Shown here piece after piece: positions 10,607 to 22,687 of a stretch of 64,000 nucleotides of DNA (position 1 is the first letter of the stretch; each line of letters starts with the position of its first letter). The DNA lies in the NCBI GenBank assembly GCA_016165875.1, contig JABBOT010000003.1:36830672-36894671 (forward strand), written 5' to 3'. The notes under the pieces are model-generated. The model worked only from the letters and a program-made list of their open reading frames with translations, made no database searches and had not been told where the DNA came from. Source of the DNA: Acanthopleura granulata. Lineage: Eukaryota; Mollusca; Polyplacophora; Chitonida; Chitonidae. The position numbers were made by a program, and so were the translations under genes.

Positions 10607-13600
10607 AGCACGTGCATGGTGATATTTGCACTTTATCTAGTACAATACGCATTAAGGGTATAAGCAACAATTCACTAGTTACAGAAAAATGGGGCAAATG
10701 TAAAACCAATATGATTACAATGAACCATTAAGTTGTTTCTAGCTTCTTAACGTAAACGATCAATGCAGCGTGTAATAATTATACAGTTTTATGTCGTGTA
10801 AACTGGAAAAATGTAACCGGGTATTTCGAATGAAGATCGACAATATATCCGCCATATCGTGATGATTGGATGCGTGCGAATAAGTACTAACCATTGCAAA
10901 CAGCTCGGCTAACATCGTTTCAACAATACATGGAAATGACTTAACATAATTTTCGCTACACGACAAAAAGATATTTCATTTGAATTGGGTCTCTCTGTCA
11001 TGGATCTACCGAAATACTGATCGTGGTTATGTACTTCTATGTCAACAAACAAATTGTTTACATGTGATATTCAATCATCTTTACAAAGCTTAGTTTGTTA
11101 CTTAAGTTGATTTTAATCGCACTCGTAGCCTCTCTGTGACAGAAACATTCTACATGGCTTACCGAGTTACAGGTGTCGAGTAAGCCTTTGATCACCTGAA
11201 TTCCAGTGCCATCAATAAGGTAGCTAGGGAACAAAATGTATTTTTCCACTCACCTGGAATTAGATTATACAGTTAAGTGCAAAGCCGAGGGGCACGGTTA
11301 CATCAATTCCAAATCCCCAGGTAGAAAAAAGTCAGCTGAGCCTTAAACGGAGAGAACTGATTCCACGCAGCCTATGTTCATTAGTGGGAAGCAATCACAG
11401 AATTTCTGCTCAGCTCAAAAGGCTTAGAATTAAACCTGTAAATCAGACGCCTTCGACACTGGTCGACCGCCAGCCCAGCGTATCGCCTGCACGATAGTGC
11501 AATGGCGGGCAGATACCAACAAGGCCTGGGCGTGGTGAAGTCATGTCCTCAAGCCTTCATAACCACGTGTTCATTGGGTACGGGAGACAGCCATCGTGAT
11601 ATGACACAAGACATGACATCCATTCAGACACCTGGACATATATATTATTTTGTTTTCCACCACTGTCTTCAGTGCTCCAATATATGTGTATGACTAGAGT
11701 CTTTAATATAGCTGTATACATGGATTGACTTCCAATCGATGTTTGCGACACAAAGACTGGATCTTGAGATTGAACCCAGTTTCTGTCTTTTTTCTTGAGT
11801 ATTAACGTGAGGGCTCGACCTAGGCGTAGTTACCGTAGGACAGAAATGTTTTCATGTCCTGATCCCAAGCATCAAATAACTGAATTCATCAATGACTGAA
11901 TGATTTTCACGCTATGCACAAAGTGTTTTCACATATACAATGGCGGTCACAATATAGGTTGAGGACACCGGAAAGCCTGCTGCAGGGCTACATATACATA
12001 TTCAGTTCAAATATTGATGTCTTTTCATGGATAAATATGGACAGAGGTATTAAACATTAATAAATTTTCTCCCATGGACGCAGAAATCACTCGTACTCTA
12101 CCTTCGTACATGTGCATCGTCAATAACACATCGGACCAAAACCCAAATATGCTTTCGACTATTGGAATTCAAGCATAATATAGCTGTTTCAAATTCAAGG
12201 TGGTTCAGTTCACGTGAATTCAAACAGGGGATGGTATGCCACAGATAGAGTATAGGTCACTGCTCATGTTGAAATAATAAGTAAAAAGTCGTTTGAAGAA
12301 TCTGGACTATACCAGCATGTGTATTTTCAAACTTGTCCACTCGAATGCATAGAAATCTATAACCTTTAGGTATGTCGCAATTCTTTTGCAATCCGATACT
12401 TGCAGAGCATTAGTGGCTGTCCATTATACATTTCAATATCTCTTCGTAATCCCTAGGTTTAAACTGCTTTGAAATTCGACTGTCAGGAATTTTGTACCAT
12501 GTAAATACTGGCCTGTACATAAATCTTGGTGATTGTGATCTGTTATTTCGCATTCCAGAAGGTAATGATTTTTAAATTACTTTCATGATACACGGTCCTA
12601 GCCCAAAATTTGAATTTTAAGACAAATTTTGATTGCGACGTCTTAACGAAGTTTTGAAGTTAGTTAATAAACTAAATCAGTCACGTTGAAATAAAATATA
12701 TCCATTGAGTATGTAGCTTGTACGAGCCCGGACAAGTTCAGTCGTTATTCTATTTCGACACACACAGACCGGGCTTTGTTCGACGTTGTAAAACTGCCAC
12801 AACAACAACCACAACAACAGCATTCGCACCCACCCATCATGCAGTGTAGTTTTACGGTGGACCAACAACAACCCTAGACTAGCTTATCAACCTGGTGAGC
12901 TCTCTTTTACGCCTCTTCGAGGTCCATACGCAAATCCTTCTCTAACGCGTGTCATCAGCCACGTTTGTTTACACATGAAGCTTACCGAGCGTTGTGCGCA
13001 AAAACGCTCCAGGTCCACTGAATTGACAGCCCTTAATTTAAATATTCTGGCAGACTTTTCATTTTTTTGTTCATTTCACTCGTGTCATTCTGTAATAACT
13101 CTAAAATACCTAATATTCGGGCGACCATGTCCCTATAACACACTCTGTAACTGAATACGCGGTCACTTTTGTGAGATCGAAACCAGCCGACTTCATTTTT
13201 TTCTTTGACGAAATACTCTGTCGTGATATAGTGAATTAATAATGACCATTCATAGTGTGCATGATGCTAAACTGGGGTAAACGCTGGTATACAAATGTTT
13301 ACCTGCTGTTTGCATTGTTACAAATTTTGTTAAATGAAACAAGGTATACATCCTCTTCAACAGTGTGTTACAAGCTAGATATTAACTTTAGTCTGGAATG
13401 GTCTGGTTCTTTTTGTAATGCATTAGAATGAGACCGATATTAATGTTTAACTAATACAATTTTGAACAACATGCATACACTCTTAAAGATTTAAATAATC
13501 TGACGTTGACCTCAAAATGCTAGAAAACATAAATTCGTTTTCAGTCGGTCAAAAGATTTGGAATGGTAAATACCAACGTGCTCTGGAATAAATACTCGAG

Positions 13601-15771
13601 TCAGTAATTGTTAGACCACGCACTTACGAAAACAAAGTTTAACACAACCAGGAAAGAAAGTATATGAAGTAAAAAGAAACACATAAGGACGGATTGAAGC
13701 AAAGAGAAGCAGGGAAGAGATTTCAATAATCACAGAGTGACGCAAGGAATGTTCTACACGGAAGAATAAAATCAGTATTTAAATCGTGTATATACCATAC
13801 TTGTTGATTTACTGTCGTTTATCAAACTCGTACCTCACCTCTACACGCTTGAGGTACATTTGGAGTGGAATGTAAAGCCAAATAGCCAAAAATAATCCCA
13901 GTATGTGCCTCAGTTGAACTTTGATTGCAGCTGTCCATATTTATAACTTGGCCATCTTATTCAACACAATGAACATACGGGAGAAGAATGTAGTGACCTT
14001 TTCAAGGAACGTTACACAGCACAAAGGAACCCTAAAGATGTCGTTGACTACTTGTTATTTCCAAGGTCACGTAAACAATGCAGGTGAGAGAATCTGTAGA
14101 ATTCCCTGCCCAAGGCCAAGATTGAATCCACACCTCTTAACTGTGAATCGCCGTTACGAAATGCATACCTTTTTACACGTCAATTTTCCAACGGTGTGAC
14201 AAATGATTAACCTGACAACATACAAAAAAACATGGCTATATAAGCGCTTCTGAGCCATATAAATGAGCACGTTTATTTCTGGCAAATCTAGTATCGGTGA
14301 CGAAAAAGCCGGATCGCCGGCCAACTGTTCCAATACGGGTATTAGTGCCATCGACAGCTGGTGGGCAAACATAGTTCTCTATTGCATGTGGACATTCAGG
14401 CATACCTGTATATAACGGCTTGTGCATGAAAATCTGCAGACTTCTGTTCAGGTTAAATATCGATGCATACTAATTAATTATGTCCAATGATTGTCAAGTG
14501 CAGCAAAAGCCGATAAGTATTTCTGTCACCCCATTATCCCCGCAGAAACTCCAATAGCTTAAATTTGAACAGAAAGGATTTTCTTGTATGAGGAATTGTT
14601 TTTGAAGTTTAATGTCGCGAGTCGACTGCACACTTACCTGTGGCTGCGCTTTAAATTTTGCGTACACTCTATTCGTTCCATAACGAAGCCCTTGAATGTT
14701 TACTATTTTACATATAATTATTTCATTTTTTCTAGTCACTAGCAAGTCAGGCCAAGTTTTTCGCTTATATTGTTCTCTTTATGGTGTAATGTGCAGCAAA
14801 AAGCCCTGTCTAGGCTCTCTGATTCCACGCCGTAGAGATTGGCGCATTTTTGAGGTCGTCGGAGGTCGGTTTTTTTCCTGGACTTCAGCTGGTCTTATTA
14901 TGAACCCTCACATGGGCTGTGTTAATGGTTGGGGAATTCGTCTTGCTTCTCTGTCAGAAATGTCGAAAGTTCAATTCTTTTCCTTAGTAGACTTGAAAAT
15001 GTGCTTTGGTCTTCTCCTCCTGGAACAAAGCTGCCTAATATGTGCGTGAATACTATGACTTTGTGAATTGTCTTGTGTCTTCGGCATGATTTTTCAGTGA
15101 GGCAGCATGTAATTGTCTTATAATATGAGCGAAATAATGTAGAAGCACATAAGAAGCAAACAAACAATGTTGTAAGACACAGTTAAAGATTGTGTCTGGA
15201 ATCAGGTTCCACCAGCATTTACACCTAACCGTAGCTTGGTGTCCCAGGCGTGCACAACATGGATGTATACTAGTCTTCAAAATCCAATGTACATATCCTC
15301 ACAGAAAGCAATATGCCTCATCAAACTGTCAATTAAGATCATGTATTTAACCAACCATATTCAGCATTGTTACAAGTAGATTCAACCGATCTCAAATGGA
15401 ATGAAAAGAGACGTGGTGGGAAATGCATGTATATGGGTGACACCGTGCGTGGAGGTACGTTTTTTTTGACGACTTATGAATTCCTTAGCATGTGCAGTCA
15501 TTGCATGAACTGTACATTAACATGTACTTCAATTCACCGGTTCCGTCATGCATTTTTACATGCAAGTCAACTGAATTAAAGATGAGGCATCCTGTGGTCT
15601 CCAGGAATATACTGATTAATTACATGGCATATGCATTTAGGGCTACAGTACAAACGTGCACTGTGGAGGAAAGATTTTGATTGCTGGGGCTGGGCAGGCA
15701 GGTAAGGTGGTAATGCTGAATTCCTCTCGAGCCGCACGTGTGTCCAACCACCACGCCCCCCCCCCCCCATG
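10607..15771. other. Non-coding stretch, no gene supported
   Basis: AT-rich intergenic DNA with only short chance reading frames. No recognisable domain, RNA gene or long repeat was seen. Some open frames cross simple sequence and were not called. Confidence 0.45.
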
Positions 15772-15867
15772 TCAATGTCCGGTTTCCTTCTACAATAATG
15801 CTGGCCGCCGTTGTATAAGTGAAATATTCTCGGGTACGTCGTAAAACACCAGTCAAATAAATAAATC
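15757..15867 (+). mobile_element. Truncated SINE (3' half) preceded by a poly-C run
   Basis: The 3' part of the SINE family is present: 'ccggtttccttctacaataatgctggcc' region, 'cgttgtataagtgaaatattc', 'cgtaaaacaccagtcaaataaataaat'. A run of about 12 C at 15758-15769 sits where the intact copies have the 'ccccgggctctg' region, so it may be an expanded part of the element. Confidence 0.7.
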
Positions 15868-18074
15868 CATGAAGTCTTTAAAGTACTAATTTAGCAGCAT
15901 GTAAATTTGTCCAAGAAATTACGTGATACAAAAGGTATGTTACTCAGATACCTTTCTTTGACGGCAGGAATATCCAGGCTCGTTTGACGGTAATTAGAGA
16001 GCAGTAAGTGTTGACTTGCTTATCCATGCAGGCGTATAGCCGCGTGCTACGTAATGATATGTAATTACCATAGACGGTATATTTGATCTGAGGAATTCGT
16101 AGGGCTTGATCCTTGAAGGCGAAATACTGTGGTATCACTAATTTTTATACTGTCGGATTAAGTTTCTTGTACCATACAATGTTAATGAAATCGTCCTCAG
16201 CTGCAGACGCGAAACGGGATTGGTTGATGAGTTTAAATGGTTACCATGAGCACTTTACTATAACGTATACAGTGCTAATGGCGAAAGGCTCAGGGTTACT
16301 AAGCAAAAGGATTAAACGCTATATCAGGCTTCATTATAAGGTCCATTGATAGAGTAGATCAACCACATTCCCGGTGTCAATATACAAATAGTTATTTACT
16401 CATTTTGTGTACATTTCTGAAAATATCTCCCAGAGGTTCATGCCTCCTGGGAGGATCTGTCTTACCGAAAGTTCATCTCGTTTTACGGAGGTGTTGACAT
16501 AGGAAGTCATTACATTACAATGGGCCTATTACCAGATAAATGAAATTATCACATAAAAAGGCCAGATTTAGTTACCAATTTGTTGTTTTAGCCTGGACGA
16601 GTACACTGTTATAAAATGTTAAAATGTATAAAAGGCCAGGCAGCAAGCTGCCGTAATACCGCCGTGTAAAATAATATGTAAGCCCCACACATATCACGTG
16701 TTTCTCCTATTACCGGTGTTTTACCACTAAAGCGACGGAAGTGGTGAAAACCTCACAGAAATAACAGAGTGTGGTAAAAACACGGACTTTTCTGACAGTG
16801 TTAACCCAGTATGGGGAGGACGTGTTCTTTTCATGTAATTGTGTATTAAATGTGACGATAACACAGCGTTTGGTGTAAATCTATATATCTAAATTGCAAC
16901 TAATTTTTCCTAGGGGACGTCGATAAGTTACAACTATTTAAGCATTTGCATGAACAGGTAGAATATAGCCATATCTGCAGGTTGTTGAAAACAGGTCGTA
17001 TTTCACGAGGTACTTGTGATCATTTGCCAACTATCACACTCTATAGCCGCTGCCCTGGTTTTACAATCTATATTGTACTCTTTAATATAGATATTGATGT
17101 CGTTGTTGTTCTTTTTCCTTAGGTTTATCTCGGTCATTTTTCTCGTTATTATCTGACTGGTGGACTACATGCTCAAATACATCTGCCAACGGATGATATA
17201 AACGAAACCATCTTTGCTCAACTCTAACGATCAGATGGCAACCACAAGGTCATTTTTTATAATTTCTACCCGTACTAAACCCTGATCACCATGTGTGTCA
17301 TCTGTTCGACTTTTAATGGGTCCAGTTTAATTAACAGCATGGTGGTTACTGCATCTTCAAATCATAATGACAACATTTAATTTCTTTTAGTGCAAATCTA
17401 AGTTTTATCACAATACTGCAATATTTGTACACAACAATTAATGGCTGCTGGGAAGATCCATACCATGGTCGAGAAAAGAAGACAGTCGCAGAGTTTTTAT
17501 TGTTTCGTATTTATAGACTTTAATGAGATACTATTCAGATAACAACACTGACCGAGAACATCGCCTTTTTTGATCGATACTGCATTGATAAGGTTGACAA
17601 AACCATCTATCATTAAATATCTCCAGTTTCTCAGATAATGTCTCCACACATGGTTTGTTTTACCTACAACCAACAATTCTGCTTGAAGTATAACGATATA
17701 CTGTGACGATTTGTTGAATATCCGTCCAAGTATAAGGAAACCAAGGACAGCCAAGAGGATGTTTTGTTGGATGTTAGCTTTGACTGAGTGGGGGATTACA
17801 TGACAACGCAATAGTTGTCACGACAGATAACCCCTGAGAAAAGTCACAGTGTTATTATATTATTACGGTCCTTAATTCCCTTTGCTATCGGGTCACAGTC
17901 TCAGGTATCCCCCAGGCTATGGCATCATTGTGGACTAAAAAAAGTTTCTCTGACGCAGGTTTTCCATTAGAAAATACATGTTTTAATAAACTCATAATCC
18001 GGTAGCCCGTTTCTACACAGACAGACAGGACTGTGTCAAAATTACACCATTAATAATGCTGTGCAAAGAATTGT
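15868..18074. other. Non-coding stretch, nothing recognised
   Basis: AT-rich DNA with no supported gene. A short inverted repeat ('cagaggttcatgcctcctgg' region, about 16430-16460) is the only local structure noted. Confidence 0.45.
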
Positions 18075-18188
18075 GCTTGCAATTTCATCTCTGATCATAT
18101 ACACTGAAGACAGCTTGCAGTTTCATCTCTGATCATATACACTGAAGACAGCTTGCAATTTCATCTCTGATCATATACACTGAAGAAG
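18075..18188. repeat. Three-copy tandem repeat, 38-bp unit
   Basis: Units begin at 18075, 18113 and 18151 with 'gcttgcaatttcatctctga' and 'tcatatacactgaaga'. The copies are almost identical (one A/G change in unit 2), so the amplification is recent. Confidence 0.9.
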
Positions 18189-18227
18189 TTGTATGAGTTG
18201 CACACTCGCACGGTTGGTCAAACTTTT

Positions 18228-18436
18228 GACATCCTATCTTTCAAAGATCTGGTACAATGACACAGGGGTCTCTCACCAATGCGGTCGATGTGAACACAGG
18301 TCTTGCTCATGCTGCCTTCCTCTCTGGTCTTAGGTGCGAAGGTGTTCCAGTAATCTGTAGATGTGGGTGTGCCCTGGGCTCTTCCCGGTTTCCTCCCACC
18401 ATAATTTTGGTCGCCATCGTACAAGTGAAATGAGTA
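18228..18436 (+). mobile_element. Degenerate SINE copy without tail
   Basis: Shares 'tctcaccaatgcggtcg', 'gctcatgctgccttcctctc', 'gtttcctcccaccataat' and 'cgtacaagtgaaat' with the intact copies at 890 and 51004. It carries many substitutions, breaks off before the tail, and abuts the 38-bp tandem repeat. Confidence 0.75.
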
Positions 18437-18980
18437 AAATAACTATATCATATAGTAAGGTGGCATGAACACAGGTGATACTTTGAAATATCAATAGGGG
18501 CATTTTCACATAATAATTCACACCAGCCTTAGAACCCCGCAGGCAGGACGCCCTTGGGTCGATATGGTGGTGAGGGCTGTTAAAGGTGAATAAAGGGGCA
18601 ATTTCATACCATGCCTTCAGTATGTTATAAAAATGCCCATTTATTCACCTTTTTGTCATATTTAACTGACCTACCAAATCATATCCAAATTATACAGAAA
18701 ATGGACTCTCACAGTAGTTGTAGTAGGCCTATATGAGAAGTTATTTTTACAGACTTAAAATATTTACTTAGTCCATATAAATGTGAGCTAACGTGAAAAC
18801 AACAGACGATGATTAAAGATGTTAATCAAGGCATTAATTAAAAAATGAAGGATTGATTTTTGCAATGAAATGTCTTGGATACACCGGAAAAGCCTTTCCA
18901 AAACTGTCAAGTTTTCACTCCTGCACATAATAATGCGCACACGAAACCTTCCAGTGTGTAAGTCTTCCAATGTAAAAACA
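18437..18980. other. Non-coding stretch, nothing recognised
   Basis: No gene or repeat family recognised between the SINE remnant and the microsatellite. Confidence 0.45.
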
Positions 18981-18987
18981 AGGGGAT

Positions 18988-19026
18988 AATGGTGGTAGTG
19001 GTGGTGCTGGTGGTGGTGGTGGTGGT

Positions 19027-19082
<56 letters not shown>

Positions 19083-19086
19083 TGTA
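18988..19086. repeat. Compound microsatellite (GGT)n(GT)n
   Basis: GGT/GGTGGTGCT triplets at about 18988-19030 pass directly into an uninterrupted GT run to about 19073, ending with imperfect 'gtatgtgtgtgta'. His/Thr/Pro-rich reading frames on the opposite strand are produced by it and are not genes. Confidence 0.95.
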
Positions 19087-20314
19087 TCTACGCAAAACTG
19101 TAACAAAGGTAAACATCCGATGAATGTACCTACGTCACCCCGAACTAAGGGCGTCAACTGCTTAGAACCGTAAACTGACCTCCATGCTTAAGCCGATGAG
19201 ACCGATAAAGGCTTATTGTCAAGGCTTTAATACAACAAACATAAGCCATGATTATAACTCACAACCATAGTCTCACGCGATCCAGTTTGCTAGAAAAACT
19301 ATCCAATTGAGGGCTAATGCGATTGATGTTTTATAAGCTGCTCACGCATGTGAATGACCTTGTGTTGTTGGAATATGGTTAGACACGTGTAGAGGTGTGT
19401 GCTTGAATGTAAAACGAAAAAAGTCTTCGGGTATGTTTTCAGTGTACACAGAGTTGGTTATATATGTTGGGTTTAGCATTTGATGGGTGGGTGGATGGGT
19501 GGGACAAGGTTTATGTGTCCGCAACAGTATTGTCAGTGGCTGTTGGTGCATTTAGTACTTAGTAACTCTCATTAAAAGGAAAGTAAACACTTGAGTAAAT
19601 GTGAACACATATATGCCTAATGTTTTAAAACGTTCTTTTTTTCCTTTTTTTCTTCTCGTAATGTTGTATAACGAGATGGCGCAAAACCATAACATTAATT
19701 AAATCGATATTATGTTATTAACTTTCACTAATTAGAGACGAGTTTTTTCTACATCCCGAGGAGGCATTGGCTTCCGGTATGACGTCACTCGAACGTAGCG
19801 CCATATTGACTGAATAGAGCAGGGTACGAGTGAAGGGTTATCGCATTGCATTTTCTCTAACATGACGCATCCAACGTATTTGTAGGAACTCCCGATTAGA
19901 ATATGATTTATGGAGGTACGAAGCAGGTCAAAAAAAAAAAGAAATGAAACAAAAATGACTATGGTTTTTTAGGTAGTTTCCAACCCTCGTCCGAAATAGG
20001 TAAGCTTAAATTATTTGTTTTACTTGTTTCATTTTGATACATCTAGTTTGCAAAACAATAACCATAAGCTCTCAAGGCAGCTATCATCACACACCTTGCA
20101 AATAAGACACCCAGACATAAACATCAATATAACACAAAACTAGGGTCAAGAATATACTACCATACATAAATACATCCGACTGAAAATGGGGCTAGAAGGC
20201 TGAACGCATGTAGCATACAAGCGTGTAAGTCGAAAACTAATTTTTTGTTTTGGTATCACATTCAAAGCAAATAGTTTTCCACGAAAGCATCCCCATATTT
20301 TTTTCATTTGCAAG
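19087..20314. other. Non-coding stretch with one CRE octamer
   Basis: No gene seen. A TGACGTCA octamer lies at 19780-19787 in a locally GC-richer patch (about 19750-19870). Poly-A near 19929. Confidence 0.4.
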
Positions 20315-20315
20315 A

Positions 20316-20402
20316 GCTGGCGGGATTTGAACCCGTTATTTCCGGTAGGATAACGAATATCTACAATATTGGCCAAAGGTGTACCCACTTGACCATTACA
20401 CA
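20316..20402 (-). other. tRNA-like sequence (tRNA pseudogene or SINE head)
   Basis: On the minus strand an A-box-like 'tggtcaagtgggtacacc' is followed about 50 bp later by a B-box-like 'gggttcaaatcccgcc' closing as a T-arm. The spacing resembles a class II tRNA (Leu/Ser) with a long variable arm, but a clean acceptor stem and anticodon stem are not evident. A tRNA-derived repeat is more likely than a working tRNA gene. Confidence 0.45.
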
Positions 20403-22687
20403 TGTACCTGTGTATGTCTTGATTATCGCATTAGTCACGGATAAATTAATGTTTAGCGGCTTTGTCGCAATCTCTTTATAACCCCAAGCTTACATGAAGT
20501 ATATACTTATTATGACTTAAGTGTACACAAAGTAAGGCCGTGCATGTTTGCCTCGTGTAAATAGCCATATCGCAAACCCAATACCTCTAAGGCTCCCTGA
20601 TGTGTTCTAATAAATTCAAAGAGCGGAAGCTTTTATTGACTTTATGATCACGTAAAAATAACGGACCGTGGATCGACGCGGACATATTCCTGTTGTTAGG
20701 CTACTGTTCCGTATTCCAAATTGACTTGCATAATCGCTGCGATTGTGACACAGAGAAACCTCTAGCCCGCGTCTGGAGGTAATAAACTAGACTTACCCAG
20801 GCATGTAGGGTAACGAGATATTCAAATACCAGACCTGGCACACCGGGAGAAAGTGTGAGCACTGCACGAATGGTCGAATTTTCTGCATGGACGGACAAAG
20901 GGAAACCAGGTGCTAATTCGTCTGTGTAGTGGGTGGAGGAACTATTTATACTAACACTAGAATCTGCATGCTTGGGGCAATATAAAAGAAGGTAGGGTAT
21001 ATATCTTGGCTCGAGTGTGAACTTCAATGATTAGACAACAACTAAATACCATGCATACTCTTGTTTAAGTGTGTACTGTATGTGTATCCCTTTGTTTGTG
21101 TGCGCTTACAGGTGTTATAATGTAAAGGATATGTGTTCCAGTTTGTAGGTATTAACATTATTCAGTTGTTATATGAAGTTTCAGTCCTGTAGAGACTTAG
21201 GTTCAGGTTCTTTAAATAAAGATAAAACTAATTTCTGAAACATACCATCAGTCAAGATTTTAAACTTCTTCCGTGATATTATGTGTTGAAGTTTCAAACT
21301 TGCAAGCATGTGCATTTCGTGTTCAAGTGACCGTGATACATTTCTTAAATAAACCATGATTCTATGTTTAGCACCAGTTCATGCAGAAGATAAATTAATA
21401 GCTAAAGTCAGATTACTTTCTGAGATTTATTGGAAGATATCATTTAGTAAACAACTGTCTTTTTCTCAACAGTCCACAAAACCTGGCTCTGAAAATGGTG
21501 AAAAGACAAGCACCTAAATGTCTTCGCCCTGTCGTATGAAAATTTAATATGGGGATCTACTGTACCACATTGGAAACCTCATATCGGATCTCAAAGACAC
21601 GTATATGCTAATAAGGCTCTTGAGTATCGTTTCTGGACAAGTCTTGAACAGATGTGAGCTATGCTCGGCAGGCCCTCGGGATTCTTCTGCCACTGAACAG
21701 CGGTGATACCTAGAGAACCTGAAGAAGCTGTAGATTTTTATGGGTACCAAACCAGTTTGTGCTGAAAGTCAGTCGTAAGTGACCAGTGATGTGGGATGGA
21801 CAAATGATTACACGATATCTCGTTTTTGCGGCGCCCTACACACGTTTGTCGCGAATAGATTATTTTAGTGTATTCATGTGGTAATATAGTTACAAAAAGT
21901 AACACGTGCATGTACTTGCTCGGGATTAGGACACATGGAAATGCAAGTCGTGCTATCTGTCTGCTCATGATTGGCTGCACAGGTCCTAGCGTTTAACATC
22001 TAACTATCCAGACATCGTTCTTTACACATAAAGATATATACAATTGTGCACTTGAAGCACGTTGACAATAATATTAGCATACTTGACATGGCACCCTGTT
22101 CGGCTTAACAAATCTAGACATTGCCGATGAAAGGGAAGGGCGAAGCGGATAGGTTTAATCGGCTGACTGGATTTGTCCTTTTGTCCACCGTGGTTGTGAA
22201 AAGGAAGAACTTCTACTTGAAAACCCATGGTATATCTAACGGCTTTGCAGTAGGTTTTCGTGTCACTGGCGTTAACAGACGACCAAATCTGTAGTGCATT
22301 ATAACCCGAACGGACGTATGTTGCGGACTGAGATTTGCTGACCTTTATATAGTGCGTCCGAGCAAATGTCAAATGGAAGCGCTAATCGGACATTTTATTG
22401 ATTGGAAGCCGACAAATACTGGTGGACATACGACTCCAAATCGATGAGTGGTGATAAAAATCCCTACCTGGCTGTGCACGCAGACAATAAGCCTATCGGC
22501 CTTTCGGACTTCATGGCAGAAACGCAATCGATACACGAGCCACGCGTTGTTTTGAATGAAAAAATCCATAAAACTCACCGGAGATACAACAACAATTACT
22601 TGTATTTGTAACCAACGACCACGACTGTGATTGCTTGAGAGAAAATGTCGGTATATTTAATATGTGGCACCTGGCAAGACTAAGAAA
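20403..22687. other. 5' flank of the HUNK-like kinase; no coding sequence supported
   Basis: AT-rich DNA with short open frames on both strands, none with a recognisable product. A 5' untranslated exon or promoter of the kinase is expected here or just upstream of 22688 but cannot be delimited. Overlapping frames at about 22370-22610 have no family resemblance and lack an ATG start on the plus strand. Confidence 0.4.

Noticed and set aside
18907..19157. His/Thr- and Pro-rich open frames on the minus strand
   Set aside because: They are produced by the (GGT)n(GT)n microsatellite.
22402..22611. 69-codon plus-strand frame just upstream of the kinase
   Set aside because: No ATG start, no recognisable similarity, and the downstream kinase frame is closed by TAA at 22658; no splice link to the kinase was evident.
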